From: Actinomycetes bacterium
Lineage (GTDB): Bacteria > Actinomycetota > Actinomycetes > Mycobacteriales > Mycobacteriaceae
Direction: 5' to 3'
DNA length: 63,624 nucleotides
NCBI GenBank assembly: GCA_023461275.1
Contig: JAEYMI010000059.1
Span: forward strand, 1 to 63,624
The translations under genes and the position numbers were made by a program. This document shows positions 16,363 through 25,089 of this stretch, in pieces (position 1 is the first letter of the stretch; every line of letters begins with the position of its first letter). A model generated the notes under the pieces. It was not told where the DNA came from. It searched no databases and worked only from the letters and a program-made list of their open reading frames with translations.

Positions 16363-17871
16363 ATGGGGCACTCGGTGATCACGGTCGCCGACGCCGTCGC
16401 AGCTCCTGAACTGGGGTTACGTGTTGTCAGCGGGCACAATCGGCTCGACGCGGAGATCACGCTCGCGCACGTGTCGGAGCTCGTCACCCCCGGGGAATGG
16501 TTGCGCGGTGGCGAGTTGCTGATGACCGTCGGGCTGCTGCTCACGATGGACGAGGCCAGCTGCGTCGACTATCTGCGCGATTGCCGGTCCGGCGGGGTGT
16601 CGGCGGTCGCGATCGGGCTCGGCCCGCAGTTGCCCTACCAGCAATGTCCCGAACCGCTGCGGCTCGCCGCCGACGCTGTCGGGGTGCCGTTGCTCGAAGT
16701 GCCTGCCGACGTTCCGTTCATCGCGGTGACCAAATGGGTCTTCGCGACGATGGCCGAGCAGGAGCGCCGCGACCTCGACGCCGCGATGAGCGCAAATCGT
16801 AGGCTCACGCAGGTCGCCACCGCGTCGACGCCGCTGGCGGCACTACTCGGGGTGTGGGCCGAGATCAGTGACGCTGATTGCGTGGTGACCGACGGCGTGG
16901 GGCGGTTGCTCGCGAAGACTCCGGGTACCCCCGACGAGGTGGTTGACGAGGCATCGTCGACGCTGGCCGAGGTGGTGGCCGCGAAGGGCGGCCCGCTGGT
17001 CGGATGGACGCTTCGTGGCCGATTCGAGGTGCACACGGTCGGTGATCACGTGCCACTGGCGTATGTCATTCTGGGCGCGCAAATGAATCCTGTTGCACGA
17101 CATTCGTCGACGGTGCTGGTTTCGTTGCTGGCGCTGGAAGTGGAGCGTAGGCATGTGGCCGCACAGCCCGAAAGGCAGCGTCGTGCTTCGATTTTCGGCC
17201 AGCTCATGCGGCCGGCGATCAAAGCCGCGCGAGCGCAACAACTCGCCGAAAGTGTCGGATGGCGCTCGTCACTGGTGCAGGTCGCCGTCGTCAAACCGGC
17301 GCCCTCGGACACCGATGCGCTGGTGTATCGGCTACGGGCATCGTTGGCGCCGGCGCTGATTCGGGTTCATGGCGGGTTGGTGGAGATCGCGCATCCGGAA
17401 TCAGATCACCTCACCGATACGCTTGCGACCATGGCGTCGGGCCTCCCCACCGGGGTCGGTGCGGCCGTGTCTGTCGATGCCCTTGCGGTGTCTGCGACGC
17501 AAGCCCGGTCACTCGTCGTGGTGAGTGAGCGGGTGGGCCGCATCGTCAGTGCCGGGGACGGTAATACCGTCGCGTTCCTGCTTGAACTGGGAACCCCGCG
17601 AGTCCTTCGAGGGTTCGCCGATACAGTCCTGGCCCCGCTCGATCAGCTCGACGGACGTGAACGCGTCGAACTGCTTCGTACGCTCGAGGAGTGGTTGCGC
17701 GCCAACGGTTCTTGGGACCCCGCCGCAACTCGATTGTCGGTGCACCGCAACACAGTGCGCAACCGCATTGAACGCATCGCCACCCTCACCGGACGACACC
17801 TCGACAACGGCGACGACCGGATGGAACTCTGGCTGGCGCTCAAAGCTCGCGCTGCAGCGCCCCGGGTGTGA
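16363..17871 (+). CDS. PucR family transcriptional regulator
   Basis: A 502-aa activator-type regulator. The N-terminal PucR/purine catabolism domain (about 5-125) begins VITVADAVAAPELGLRVVSG and contains LAHVSELVTPGEWLRGGELL. A GGDEF-like central part follows. The C-terminal HTH_30 (about 435-500) has LSVHRNTVRNRIERIATLTG. PucR proteins control purine, allantoin, proline or polyamine catabolism in response to their substrates. It is divergent from the NCS1-agmatinase operon with a spacer of about 155 bp. No convincing ribosome binding site precedes ATG 16363, so it may be leaderless or start at the nearby GTG 16375. Confidence 0.9.
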   Translation: MGHSVITVADAVAAPELGLRVVSGHNRLDAEITLAHVSELVTPGEWLRGGELLMTVGLLLTMDEASCVDYLRDCRSGGVSAVAIGLGPQLPYQQCPEPLRLAADAVGVPLLEVPADVPFIAVTKWVFATMAEQERRDLDAAMSANRRLTQVATASTPLAALLGVWAEISDADCVVTDGVGRLLAKTPGTPDEVVDEASSTLAEVVAAKGGPLVGWTLRGRFEVHTVGDHVPLAYVILGAQMNPVARHSSTVLVSLLALEVERRHVAAQPERQRRASIFGQLMRPAIKAARAQQLAESVGWRSSLVQVAVVKPAPSDTDALVYRLRASLAPALIRVHGGLVEIAHPESDHLTDTLATMASGLPTGVGAAVSVDALAVSATQARSLVVVSERVGRIVSAGDGNTVAFLLELGTPRVLRGFADTVLAPLDQLDGRERVELLRTLEEWLRANGSWDPAATRLSVHRNTVRNRIERIATLTGRHLDNGDDRMELWLALKARAAAPRV

Positions 17872-17884
17872 GATGGGTGGGCGC

Positions 17885-19213
17885 TCAGTCCTTCGTGGAA
17901 TCCGAAGCGCTTGACCGAGCACTTCCCTTCGTCGATGCGCTTGTCGTCGGCCCCGACGCCGGCCCCGATGCATCAGCCGCGGGTTGCGTTGCAGCAGTGT
18001 CGGATATCGAAGGGGCGCTTGCTGAGTCGGGTGCCGAACCGACGGCGGGCGTCGTCGAATCTGCTGACGCCGGCACCGTTGACGACACGTTCTCTTGGAC
18101 TGGCGGCGTTTGCTTCGAGTCCCCTTGTGTCGACGACGTTGTCGGCGTCTGCGTCGTCGGCAACTCCGGTGCCGGCGTCTCGGCACCGGTGGCAACGCTC
18201 TCACCATCGGCCGTTGCACCGCCGGTCGCGTGAACGCCCACGGCACCCGGCGTCGCGGAGCCCACCTGTGGTGCAGAGACAATAAGTGGTGCGGGTTTGT
18301 CTTCCATTGCCGCGGTTAATGCTTGGGCTTCAGCCGACTTGTTCAACGTCGCCACCGACGCCGCGAGTTCTGCGGTGCCGGATGATGCTGCGAGAGAGGT
18401 GGTTTCGTCGTAACCTGGTACCGGCAGTATGACGCGGTCGCCGAGGCGGACGTATCCGGAGCGGTTGTAGGCCGAGTCGATGATCGGTTTCCATTGCGCG
18501 TCAAGTTGATCGGCGAGCCCGTTCATCCCCAGGCGTCGCAGATAGCTGAACATCGGCAGGTGCTCGGTGGGAATCAGGACGTAGGTGGTGTTGCCGACGG
18601 TGCGGACCCAGTTGTCGGGGTCGTTGACGTCGACATCGGTGTAGTCGCCGTGCACTTCGGAGTAGCCGCGATTGGCATTGAGCACCGCATAGAAGCTCGG
18701 GATGTCGGGGTAGTCGCAGACTCCGTCGTACTGTCGGCAGATATCGATGACCGTATACGCGGTGTTGTTGGGAGTGGCTGCGCCACCGGCCTTTACCTGA
18801 CGCCCGTTGAGTGCTTGGCTCTGGTTGCCCAGTATCACCAGGTACATGTCGACCGGCGACGGCGCAGTCGACGACTTCGCGTCCTTGGTAAGCCAGTCGG
18901 TAGCGACCACGGCGCCTTGCGAGTACGCCATGATCACCTTCTTGCCGGGTGTTTGCGCCAACGCAGTCTTGAGCGCTTTGTAGCCGCTGGTGTAGACGTC
19001 CTGCCCAATGCCGCCCGAGTTATAGACGACCTTCTTGCAGACGTTGGGCAGGCGGCACATCACCCCGCGCAGCTCGGTCTCCATCGGTTGTGGCGCCAGC
19101 GTCGTGTTGCCCGACACCGTCAGCACGGTGGCTGCGTCGGCCGGCGTACTCACGGCAAGAAGGCTCGCGGCACATAGCGAGACGACAAGTACGCCGATAC
19201 GTCGAATGATCAT
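17885..19213 (-). CDS. Secreted PE-PPE-domain-like serine esterase
   Basis: A 442-aa exported α/β hydrolase of the mycobacterial PE-PPE (PF08237) type, outside a PE/PPE context. The signal peptide is at residues 1-28 (cleavage near ADA). The nucleophile elbow AYSQGA (a GxSxG variant) follows, as do the family strand YVLIPTEHLPMFSYLRRLG and several cysteine pairs. The last 130 residues are a low-complexity Ala/Pro/Thr/Ser tail, probably in the cell wall. The start is ATG 19213 behind a G-rich site; a TTG at 19225 is also in frame. Substrates may be short-chain esters or cell-envelope lipids. Confidence 0.82.
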   Translation of the reverse strand: MIIRRIGVLVVSLCAASLLAVSTPADAATVLTVSGNTTLAPQPMETELRGVMCRLPNVCKKVVYNSGGIGQDVYTSGYKALKTALAQTPGKKVIMAYSQGAVVATDWLTKDAKSSTAPSPVDMYLVILGNQSQALNGRQVKAGGAATPNNTAYTVIDICRQYDGVCDYPDIPSFYAVLNANRGYSEVHGDYTDVDVNDPDNWVRTVGNTTYVLIPTEHLPMFSYLRRLGMNGLADQLDAQWKPIIDSAYNRSGYVRLGDRVILPVPGYDETTSLAASSGTAELAASVATLNKSAEAQALTAAMEDKPAPLIVSAPQVGSATPGAVGVHATGGATADGESVATGAETPAPELPTTQTPTTSSTQGDSKQTPPVQENVSSTVPASADSTTPAVGSAPDSASAPSISDTAATQPAADASGPASGPTTSASTKGSARSSASDSTKD

Positions 19214-19592
19214 GGCTCCCCCCAAGGAACGCTACCCAGAAGGTAATTCATACACCATGTGATTCAAAAGCAACATCCAGTTACGTCATCCGGCCTCGCA
19301 CGCAATGGTCCGTGACGATTGCCGACGCAACTGCTTAATAGGTAGAGGTGAGTGAATATTATTGGAGGGCAATATCTTTCATGAGTCACCGACCCGACTC
19401 AGGGGCCGGCCAACACTCCTACAATGTCGCACAAATGAACGACAACAATCCGACGTGACAGTTTCGAAGAAAATGTATCGATAGCCGTTCCGTGAACTCC
19501 ATTGACATATTACGATCACAAATTATCGGACCGGATACGCGAACTTTTCCTCGCGTGACGACAGAGCCTCCACCGAACCGGCGATCGCGGGG
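19214..19592. other. AT-richer intergenic stretch without a convincing gene
   Basis: About 370 bp of lower GC than the surroundings separates the esterase and the lipoprotein gene. It holds an interrupted inverted repeat ATATT-attggagggc-AATAT (19356-19375). A 25-codon ORF from ATG 19381 has GGAGG, but too far upstream (13 bases). Nothing else is recognisable; promoter elements for the esterase are expected near 19230-19300. Confidence 0.5.
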
Positions 19593-20015
19593 TCAGCGCT
19601 TTTCGACGACCACGGTGAAGACCGCCGCTGCGCGACCAGACGAACGAGTCGTCACCGTCACACGGGCGGTTCCGGGTCCGACCGCGGTGACACCCGGGTT
19701 GAACTGCGCGCTGCCGTCGTCGTGGCCGGACACAAACGTTGCCACTGCGGGATCACTGATATCGCCGGTGAAACCGTCGACGGGATCGTTTCCGACGAGA
19801 ATGTTGAGCACCTGACCGACGCGCAACTCGACTGTGCGCCCTGGTAATTCGGTAAGCGGTAGCGTGACAGGCGCGATCAGCTGACCAGGGTTACGTTCCG
19901 AGGAACTGGCACCCTCGACAGGGTCCGACGACGAGTTGGTCCCGCACGCGCTCATCAGCAGACCGCACATCACGAGACTCACGACGCCCCGACTGACGAT
20001 AACGCGATAGGCCAT
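19593..20015 (-). CDS. Putative lipoprotein of unknown function
   Basis: A 140-aa product with a type II signal peptide ending in the lipobox LLMSAC (lipidated Cys followed by GTNSSS). It is therefore predicted to be anchored to the outer face of the cytoplasmic membrane. The mature part is about 115 aa of β-rich, Ig-like character (VELRVGQVLNILVG, TAVGPGTARVTVTT). No catalytic motif is seen. I used ATG 20015 (MAYRVIV); a codon two residues upstream is also possible. It stands alone. Confidence 0.75.
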   Translation of the reverse strand: MAYRVIVSRGVVSLVMCGLLMSACGTNSSSDPVEGASSSERNPGQLIAPVTLPLTELPGRTVELRVGQVLNILVGNDPVDGFTGDISDPAVATFVSGHDDGSAQFNPGVTAVGPGTARVTVTTRSSGRAAAVFTVVVEKR

Positions 20016-20123
20016 ATTCACAGCATGCCACGACCATTGCCTATGAGTCTGTCACAATGCGTGTTCTGCTAAATGGTCGGCGTTCTCGGCAAGCCCAACG
20101 TTCTCAGCGCGAATGCAGAACTC

Positions 20124-21404
20124 TCAGCGAACACCCGCGTCGAAGTTCTGCGTGAACACACCATCCGGATCCCATTTGTGCTTGATGGCACGCAAGCGAG
20201 ACAGAGTCGGAGCGGGGAACGCAGCCTCGAGGTCCTCTGGCCGGTGGTTCGACTCGAAGCTGAGATAGATGCCGTCGCGCCGAGCCCGGATCGGTTCCCA
20301 CGCGTCGTCGAATGCCCGGGTGGCGCGGTCCGCGACGGCGGTGACCGAGAAGTTCTGATGGCGGTGGGCGTAGGCGGTGGCGTCGGCCGGTACGTCGTTG
20401 ATGGCCCCTCCCGCAGAACGGATTTGGACCATCTGCGCACCGTTGGTCACGAGTAGTGTGCCGATGTCCGCGGTGAGGTCATCGTCGAGATGGTCGGCGA
20501 GTGCGGTGTGCATGACAGCCGGCTGCTGGCCGACCTGGGGTGCGCCGGTGGTCAGCGGGACAGCCGGGTAGGGAACCAGTTCGGCACGCGCGCCGACGAC
20601 GCCGGGCAACTCCGTGAACGGTGTGATCGCGCGGGTTGCCGACGCCGCATCGTCGCCGGCGTAGACGACCGTCGCCTGAGCAAATGGTCGCGGGCCGGCG
20701 CCGATGTAGAGGAACGCGGAAATCTCGCGGGGCGCCGTTTCGACGTGGTGTCCCCACTCGGTGAGAAAGCTTGGGGCGTCGTCGATCTCGTATGCCAGGC
20801 TTGCCCTCGCGACCGTGGGCGTGGTGCCGGCCTCGAACTCGAATCGGGTGACGATCCCGACGTTGGCGCCCGCACCTCGGACCGCCCAGAACAGGTCGGG
20901 ATGCTCATCGTCCGACACCCGCAAAATGCGTCCGTCGGCGGTGACGATCTCCGCCGCCCGTAGCCGGTCAATGGTCAGGCCTTGTGCTCGTCCGAGCAGG
21001 CCGATTCCGCCGGTGGTCGCCAAGCCTCCCACGCCGACATCGCCTGAATCACCTGACGTTATGGCCAGACCCCACCCATAGAGGCTGCGAGCGACTGCAC
21101 CCCACCGCGCGCCGGCTCCGACGGCCACCGTCGCAGCGCCCAGATGCTGCACGTGCTTGATGTGCCGCATGTCGATGACTGTGCCTCCGTCATTGGTGGC
21201 GATGCTGCTGATTCCGTGCCCGCCACTGCGAATGGAAAATGGATCTCCCTGCGTTACAGCAATTTCCAGTGCACGAGCGGTCTGCTCGGCGTCGACTGGC
21301 AGGAGCACACGGGCTGGACTGCCCGTGCCCGAGTAGACGTGTCGCACACCGTCGTATCCGGGATCTCCGGGCCCGATGATTCGGAGCGAGGTGCCAGATG
21401 TCAT
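20124..21404 (-). CDS. FAD-binding oxidoreductase (berberine bridge enzyme-like)
   Basis: A 426-aa FAD-linked oxidase of the PCMH/BBE type. The FAD-binding half shows FSIRSGGHGIS, where His63 is the usual 8α-histidyl FAD attachment. The GDSGDVGVGGLATTGG loop has Ser where bicovalent family members have Cys, so FAD is probably attached by one bond only. The C-terminal BBE segment (YLSFESNHRPEDLEAAF) is shorter than in plant enzymes. Its start overlaps the SDR stop by four bases. Together with the SDR and MarR it forms a compact operon, likely for oxidising a small hydrophobic or aromatic compound. Confidence 0.88.
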   Translation of the reverse strand: MTSGTSLRIIGPGDPGYDGVRHVYSGTGSPARVLLPVDAEQTARALEIAVTQGDPFSIRSGGHGISSIATNDGGTVIDMRHIKHVQHLGAATVAVGAGARWGAVARSLYGWGLAITSGDSGDVGVGGLATTGGIGLLGRAQGLTIDRLRAAEIVTADGRILRVSDDEHPDLFWAVRGAGANVGIVTRFEFEAGTTPTVARASLAYEIDDAPSFLTEWGHHVETAPREISAFLYIGAGPRPFAQATVVYAGDDAASATRAITPFTELPGVVGARAELVPYPAVPLTTGAPQVGQQPAVMHTALADHLDDDLTADIGTLLVTNGAQMVQIRSAGGAINDVPADATAYAHRHQNFSVTAVADRATRAFDDAWEPIRARRDGIYLSFESNHRPEDLEAAFPAPTLSRLRAIKHKWDPDGVFTQNFDAGVR

Positions 21405-22183
21405 CGGTGCACCTCCGGACTTCCCTGCGGTCCGACGCGCTTGTCCGTGAGGTAGTGCACCGTGGTGTCGGAGAGCGGGCTGGTCCCAGCGACCAACGCC
21501 GCGACGTGCGCGCCAACCTCTTCGCCGTCAAGCCAATTCAGATCGTCCACGCCGGCGCTCTGACGCGCACGCGTCCGCACGACGCCCAAGATCACCTGAT
21601 AGAACCGAGGGCCACGGCCGTCGAGTTCGGCGGCAATGGTGCGAGTCAGCGACTTCGACGCCGCCGCGCTCAAGGCCACGCCGGCCGCTCCAGGGAACGG
21701 GATGTCGGCACTCATTCCGTTGAGCTGCAAGATCATTCCGTTACGGGACGTGTGCGGCAGAAAGCCACGGAAGAGCCGGAACACGGTCGTCAAGTTGGCG
21801 TCGAGCAGGTGCTGCCACTCGTCGTCGTTGAGCGACAGTGCGGGTCTGCGCCCCTGGTTCCCCCACGACGCGACCGTGACGACGACTCCGTCGAACGTTC
21901 CGTAGGTCGAGGCGAGTGCTTCGATCTGCGCGTCGAGATCGGGAGCTGAAGCGTCCAGAATCTCGGTGTGCAGCCGCTGGTCGGTCTCGGCGTCGACGAC
22001 GTTGCGGCGCAGGTCGTCGAGTCGGGTTTGGTCACGGCCGGTCGCGACAACCGTTGCGCCGTCGTCGAGCAATGTCCGCACGACGCCTTCTCCGACGCCC
22101 CCGGAGCCGCCGACAACAACGACTGTTTTGCCATGAAGGTCCGGTGTGGTCAGTTCCCAGGCCGGGTGTGTTGCAGTGGTCAT
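21401..22183 (-). CDS. SDR family oxidoreductase
   Basis: A short-chain dehydrogenase of 260 aa. The Rossmann motif is VVVVGGSGGVGEGVVRTLL, followed by an NADP-favouring ATGRDQTR. The usual YxxxK catalytic motif is not clear: the corresponding region reads AGVALSAAASKSLTRTIA, with Lys but no Tyr four residues before it. The protein may therefore be an atypical or non-classical SDR. Both ends overlap neighbours by four bases (MarR upstream, FAD oxidase downstream), so all three are co-translated. Confidence 0.85.
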   Translation of the reverse strand: MTTATHPAWELTTPDLHGKTVVVVGGSGGVGEGVVRTLLDDGATVVATGRDQTRLDDLRRNVVDAETDQRLHTEILDASAPDLDAQIEALASTYGTFDGVVVTVASWGNQGRRPALSLNDDEWQHLLDANLTTVFRLFRGFLPHTSRNGMILQLNGMSADIPFPGAAGVALSAAASKSLTRTIAAELDGRGPRFYQVILGVVRTRARQSAGVDDLNWLDGEEVGAHVAALVAGTSPLSDTTVHYLTDKRVGPQGSPEVHR

Positions 22184-22674
22184 GCTTGCGCTCCTTGTGT
22201 TTTGGCGGCGACTCGCGCCGCGTTGTTTTCCAGTGCGGTCAGTGCGTCTCCGAGCGAGGTCAGCTGAGCGTCGGTGAGCGCGTCACCGAACCACTGTTTC
22301 GCCGCTCGCAGATGCGGTCCGACGGCCCTTCGGTGTGCCCGACGACCGTCATCTGTCAGCGCGATGGTCGACGCGCGGCCGTCACCGTCGACCTCCGGCC
22401 CGCGCTCAAGCAGGCCACGTTTCTCCATCCGGCCGAGCTGGTGCGCAAGACGGCTGGAGTCCCAGCCCATCGATCGCGCGCAGTCCGACGGCCGTGCGTA
22501 TCCGCCCGCCTCCACCAGGTGGGCGAGCACAGTGAACTCCTGCTCGGAGAGTCCGGCGTCCTTCAGTCCCCGACCAACCTCGCGTCGGAGGGTCTCGGTC
22601 ACGGTCTGTAGGCGCTGCCAGATGTCGAGCTGGCGAGCGGACAGGTGATTAGCTGACATATCAGGTAAAACCAT
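22180..22674 (-). CDS. MarR family transcriptional regulator
   Basis: A winged-helix regulator of 164 aa (159 if started at ATG 22659). The DNA-binding part includes LSEQEFTVLAHLVEAGGYAR, then DCARSMGWDSSRLAHQLGRM and the wing GDGRASTIALTDDGRRAHRRA. It is the first gene of the MarR-SDR-FAD oxidase operon and likely autoregulates it in response to a phenolic or other small ligand. No clear Shine-Dalgarno precedes either start, so leaderless translation is plausible. Confidence 0.87.
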   Translation of the reverse strand: MVLPDMSANHLSARQLDIWQRLQTVTETLRREVGRGLKDAGLSEQEFTVLAHLVEAGGYARPSDCARSMGWDSSRLAHQLGRMEKRGLLERGPEVDGDGRASTIALTDDGRRAHRRAVGPHLRAAKQWFGDALTDAQLTSLGDALTALENNAARVAAKTQGAQA

Positions 22675-22734
22675 GCGGGCGGCGAAGTATTCCCGCGGTC
22701 TCTTCGGCTACCGTCAGCTCGTTGACTAGGCACG

Positions 22735-22797
22735 GTTCGACGTCCACTGGGCACGTTTCGACATCCACTGGGCACGGCTCGACGTCCACTGGGTACG
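22735..22797 (+). repeat. Three 21-bp tandem repeats upstream of a nucleotidyltransferase gene
   Basis: Units of 21 bp (core CGACGTCCACTGGGCACG) occupy 22735-22755, 22756-22776 and 22777-22797 with few differences. A partial copy precedes them. They are in frame with the downstream nucleotidyltransferase and, if read through, would encode RRPLGT-type heptapeptides. They begin right after an in-frame TGA at 22723-22725. Confidence 0.8.
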
Positions 22798-22809
22798 GCC
22801 GACCGTGAA

Positions 22810-23325
22810 GTGCACCGCCTGGTCAGTGGCCGTGCAAGCCAGCAAACGGTCCAACGCGCGCTGCATGTCCTCGTGCAGTTGGGCATTGTCACGTCCACCA
22901 AGGCCGGGAGTGCCTATCTCTACGTTCTGAACGAAGACCACATAGCCGTCGAGCCGCTGCGCCAATTGGCATCCCCACTGGAGCTATTGAGGCGCTTCAT
23001 CGCCGACACACTTGACTCTCGCGATGCCGTCACCGCAGTGGTGGTGTTCGGGTCAGTCGCACGTGGCGACTCAACGCACACGAGCGATGTCGACCTTCTG
23101 GTCCTAGCCGATAGCTCATGGGATCGGCGGGCCGACGTGAAGAACGCGGTCGAAACCCGCTTCGGTAGCACCTGCGATGTACTTCAGTACACGCCTGAGG
23201 AGTATCTGCAATGGGCCGAGTCCGGGGATGAACCAGTACTGCGCACCATCGCCCGGGAGGGAATTGCCCTGTGGGGCAACGTACCTCGGGTTAGCCGCTC
23301 TTCACACATCAACGCAACCGGTTAG
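22810..23325 (+). CDS. MNT-type nucleotidyltransferase-domain protein, probably 5'-truncated
   Basis: A 171-aa protein with the minimal nucleotidyltransferase motif GSVARGDSTHTSDVDLLVL (Gly81-Ser82, Asp93, Asp95). Such domains serve as antitoxin-like partners (AMPylating HEPN toxins) or in aminoglycoside-type transfer. Residues 1-45 resemble the recognition half of a winged helix (LVSGRASQQTVQRALHVLVQ). The preceding helices are missing: the frame continues upstream only through 21-bp repeats to a stop. The GTG at 22810 is the only normal start and has no good ribosome binding site. No HEPN partner is adjacent. It is likely a truncated, possibly silent, remnant. Confidence 0.65.
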   Translation: MHRLVSGRASQQTVQRALHVLVQLGIVTSTKAGSAYLYVLNEDHIAVEPLRQLASPLELLRRFIADTLDSRDAVTAVVVFGSVARGDSTHTSDVDLLVLADSSWDRRADVKNAVETRFGSTCDVLQYTPEEYLQWAESGDEPVLRTIAREGIALWGNVPRVSRSSHINATG

Positions 23326-23362
23326 GACAAGTACATCCCTTGGTAGAGCCAGAACCCCGCAT

Positions 23363-24214
23363 TTAACGAATGATGTTGTCCGCCACCCAGAGTGCCGCGT
23401 GCTCCGGAAAGGGCACGGGCAAGATCAGAACTACATGCGCGAAGCCCGCGTCGACGGCCTCGGCGATGGCCGCCCGCGTCTCCGACGGTTGCGCGTAGGA
23501 CACCGGCAGCGCTACCGAGCGGACGATCGACGCCGGGTCGCGACCGACCTCGTCGCACAGTTCATCGAGCAGCGCATTGCGCTCAACCATCTCTTTGATG
23601 TCGCCGCCCGGGATGTTCCAGATGTCTGCGTGCTCAGCGACCACCCGCAGCGTTGCCTTGGATCGACCACCGATCAACAGCGGCGGGTGCGGGCGTTGCA
23701 CCGGCTTGGGATTGCCCAGCGCCCCCGTCAATGCGACGTGCTCACCAGCGAAGTCGAACGGTTCGTCCTCCGTCCACAGTCGTGTGATCACCTCGCACGC
23801 CTCGGCAAGCGCATCCACCGATTGTCCGAAACTGTTGTACGGCAACCCGTTTGCCTCGTACTCGCGGCGAGCGATCGGAATGCGGGGATTGGAGCCCGCG
23901 CCGATGCCGAAGTCCAGCCGACCGTCGGACACCACGTCGACGGTGGCGGCAATTTTCGCCAGCATCGCCGGCGGGCGAAAGCGATTGCTGGTCACCAGCA
24001 TTCCGACTCGTATCCGCTGGGTGAGCGCGGCCAGCGCTGAGAGCAACGTCCACCCTTCGAAGATGGGCCCGTCCAGCGGTCCGCCGATCGGCAGGAGGTG
24101 GTCGAACAACCACACGTGCTCGATGGCGGGTATGCCGTCGGCTTCTTGCCACACATGCAGTAGGTCGGAGTAGTTAACCTGTTGCGGCCCAGTCAGAATC
24201 CCGAACGACGGCAT
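23363..24214 (-). CDS. LLM class (F420-dependent) oxidoreductase
   Basis: A luciferase-like monooxygenase-family TIM barrel of about 283 aa. Family features are HVWLFDHLLPIGG, RIRVGMLVTSNRFRPPAMLA, FGIGAGSNPRIPIARREYEA and PHPPLLIGGRSKATLRVVAE. In mycolate-containing actinobacteria most such proteins use F420, with some FMN-dependent. The substrate cannot be predicted. I used ATG 24214, seven bases after GGGAG; the GTG immediately before it is an alternative. Same strand as the SDR downstream but not overlapping. Confidence 0.88.
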   Translation of the reverse strand: MPSFGILTGPQQVNYSDLLHVWQEADGIPAIEHVWLFDHLLPIGGPLDGPIFEGWTLLSALAALTQRIRVGMLVTSNRFRPPAMLAKIAATVDVVSDGRLDFGIGAGSNPRIPIARREYEANGLPYNSFGQSVDALAEACEVITRLWTEDEPFDFAGEHVALTGALGNPKPVQRPHPPLLIGGRSKATLRVVAEHADIWNIPGGDIKEMVERNALLDELCDEVGRDPASIVRSVALPVSYAQPSETRAAIAEAVDAGFAHVVLILPVPFPEHAALWVADNIIR

Positions 24215-24239
24215 CACGCATCTCCCTCAGTCCGGGCGC

Positions 24240-24983
24240 CTACCATGCCACCGGACCGTTGACGTCGGTGAACGTACCGGTGGGCCCGTCCGCACCAATC
24301 GACGCCATGCGCACCGCGGAGACGGCGCCTTCAGCCGGAGTCAGAATTCCGCGGTGCCCGTTGAGGTCGGTGGCGACGAAGCCGGGGCACACCGCGTTGA
24401 CGAGGATGTTGTCCGCAGCGAGATCCCTGGCGTATTGCAGGGTGATGGCGGTCAGCGCCGTCTTGGACGGGACGTAACCCAGTGCTACCGGGCTCAATTC
24501 GAAGGTCTGCGGATCCGACATCATCGTGAACGACCCCGCAGTGCTGGACACATTGACGATGCGGGCAGCCGTCGACTTCCGCAGCAGCGGCAGGAAGGCA
24601 CTGGTCACGTTGATGACGCCAAAGACGTTGGTTTCAAACACGAATCGGATGTCGTCGAGGTTGGCCGAGCGGGGTAGCTGACCGGCGAAGTCCGAACCCG
24701 GACGGTTGCTGATACCGGCATTGTTGACCAGCGCGTCCACCCGCCCGAACAGGCTTTCCACCGTCTTGGCAGCAGCCGCCGTCGACGCGGGGTCGGTGAC
24801 GTCGAGCGCGACCGCGACCGCTTCACCGCCGTTTGCGCGGATCTCCGCGGCGACCTGCTCCCCGGCTTCTTCGTTGCGCGCCCCGACCACCACCGTGTCG
24901 CCCAGCTCGGCGAGCTGCTTGGCGATTTCCCGGCCAATCCCCTTGTTCGCGCCGGTCACCACTGCGATCTGCTTGTCGCTCAT
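24240..24983 (-). CDS. SDR family NAD(P)-dependent oxidoreductase
   Basis: A 247-aa classical short-chain dehydrogenase. Motifs: TGANKGIGREIAKQL, DVTDPAS, NNAGISN, catalytic Ser in NVSSTAG, and GYVPSKTALTAI (Tyr-x-x-x-Lys as YVPSK). The resemblance is to carbonyl-reductase-like SDRs that reduce quinones or aldehydes. GGGAG precedes ATG 24983. It lies downstream of a TetR gene on the same strand, and the spacer contains a copy of the operator that also precedes tetR. It is therefore probably TetR-controlled. Confidence 0.9.
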   Translation of the reverse strand: MSDKQIAVVTGANKGIGREIAKQLAELGDTVVVGARNEEAGEQVAAEIRANGGEAVAVALDVTDPASTAAAAKTVESLFGRVDALVNNAGISNRPGSDFAGQLPRSANLDDIRFVFETNVFGVINVTSAFLPLLRKSTAARIVNVSSTAGSFTMMSDPQTFELSPVALGYVPSKTALTAITLQYARDLAADNILVNAVCPGFVATDLNGHRGILTPAEGAVSAVRMASIGADGPTGTFTDVNGPVAW

Positions 24984-25057
24984 CGGTTCTCCCTTGATGT
25001 CTCGCCGCGCCGCTTCACGGTGCGCTCTAACCGGATAGGTACTCCGCCTAAAGTAGC

Positions 25058-25076
25058 GGATAGCCTATCCGTTTAG
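25058..25076. promoter_or_regulatory. TetR operator upstream of the SDR gene
   Basis: GGATAG-c-CTATCC (25058-25070) is a perfect 13-bp palindrome. It is followed by GTTTAG, giving TAGCCTATCCGTTTAG at 25061-25076. The same 16 bases recur at 25679-25694 in front of tetR. A related inverted copy (TAACCGGATAGGT) lies at 25028-25040. Confidence 0.75.
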
Positions 25077-25089
25077 CAAGGGTTCGGAA

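Noticed and set aside
19381..19458. 25-codon ORF in the spacer upstream of the PE-PPE-like esterase
   Set aside because: GGAGG is 13 bases from the start, the codon use is unlike neighbours and no family resemblance is seen.
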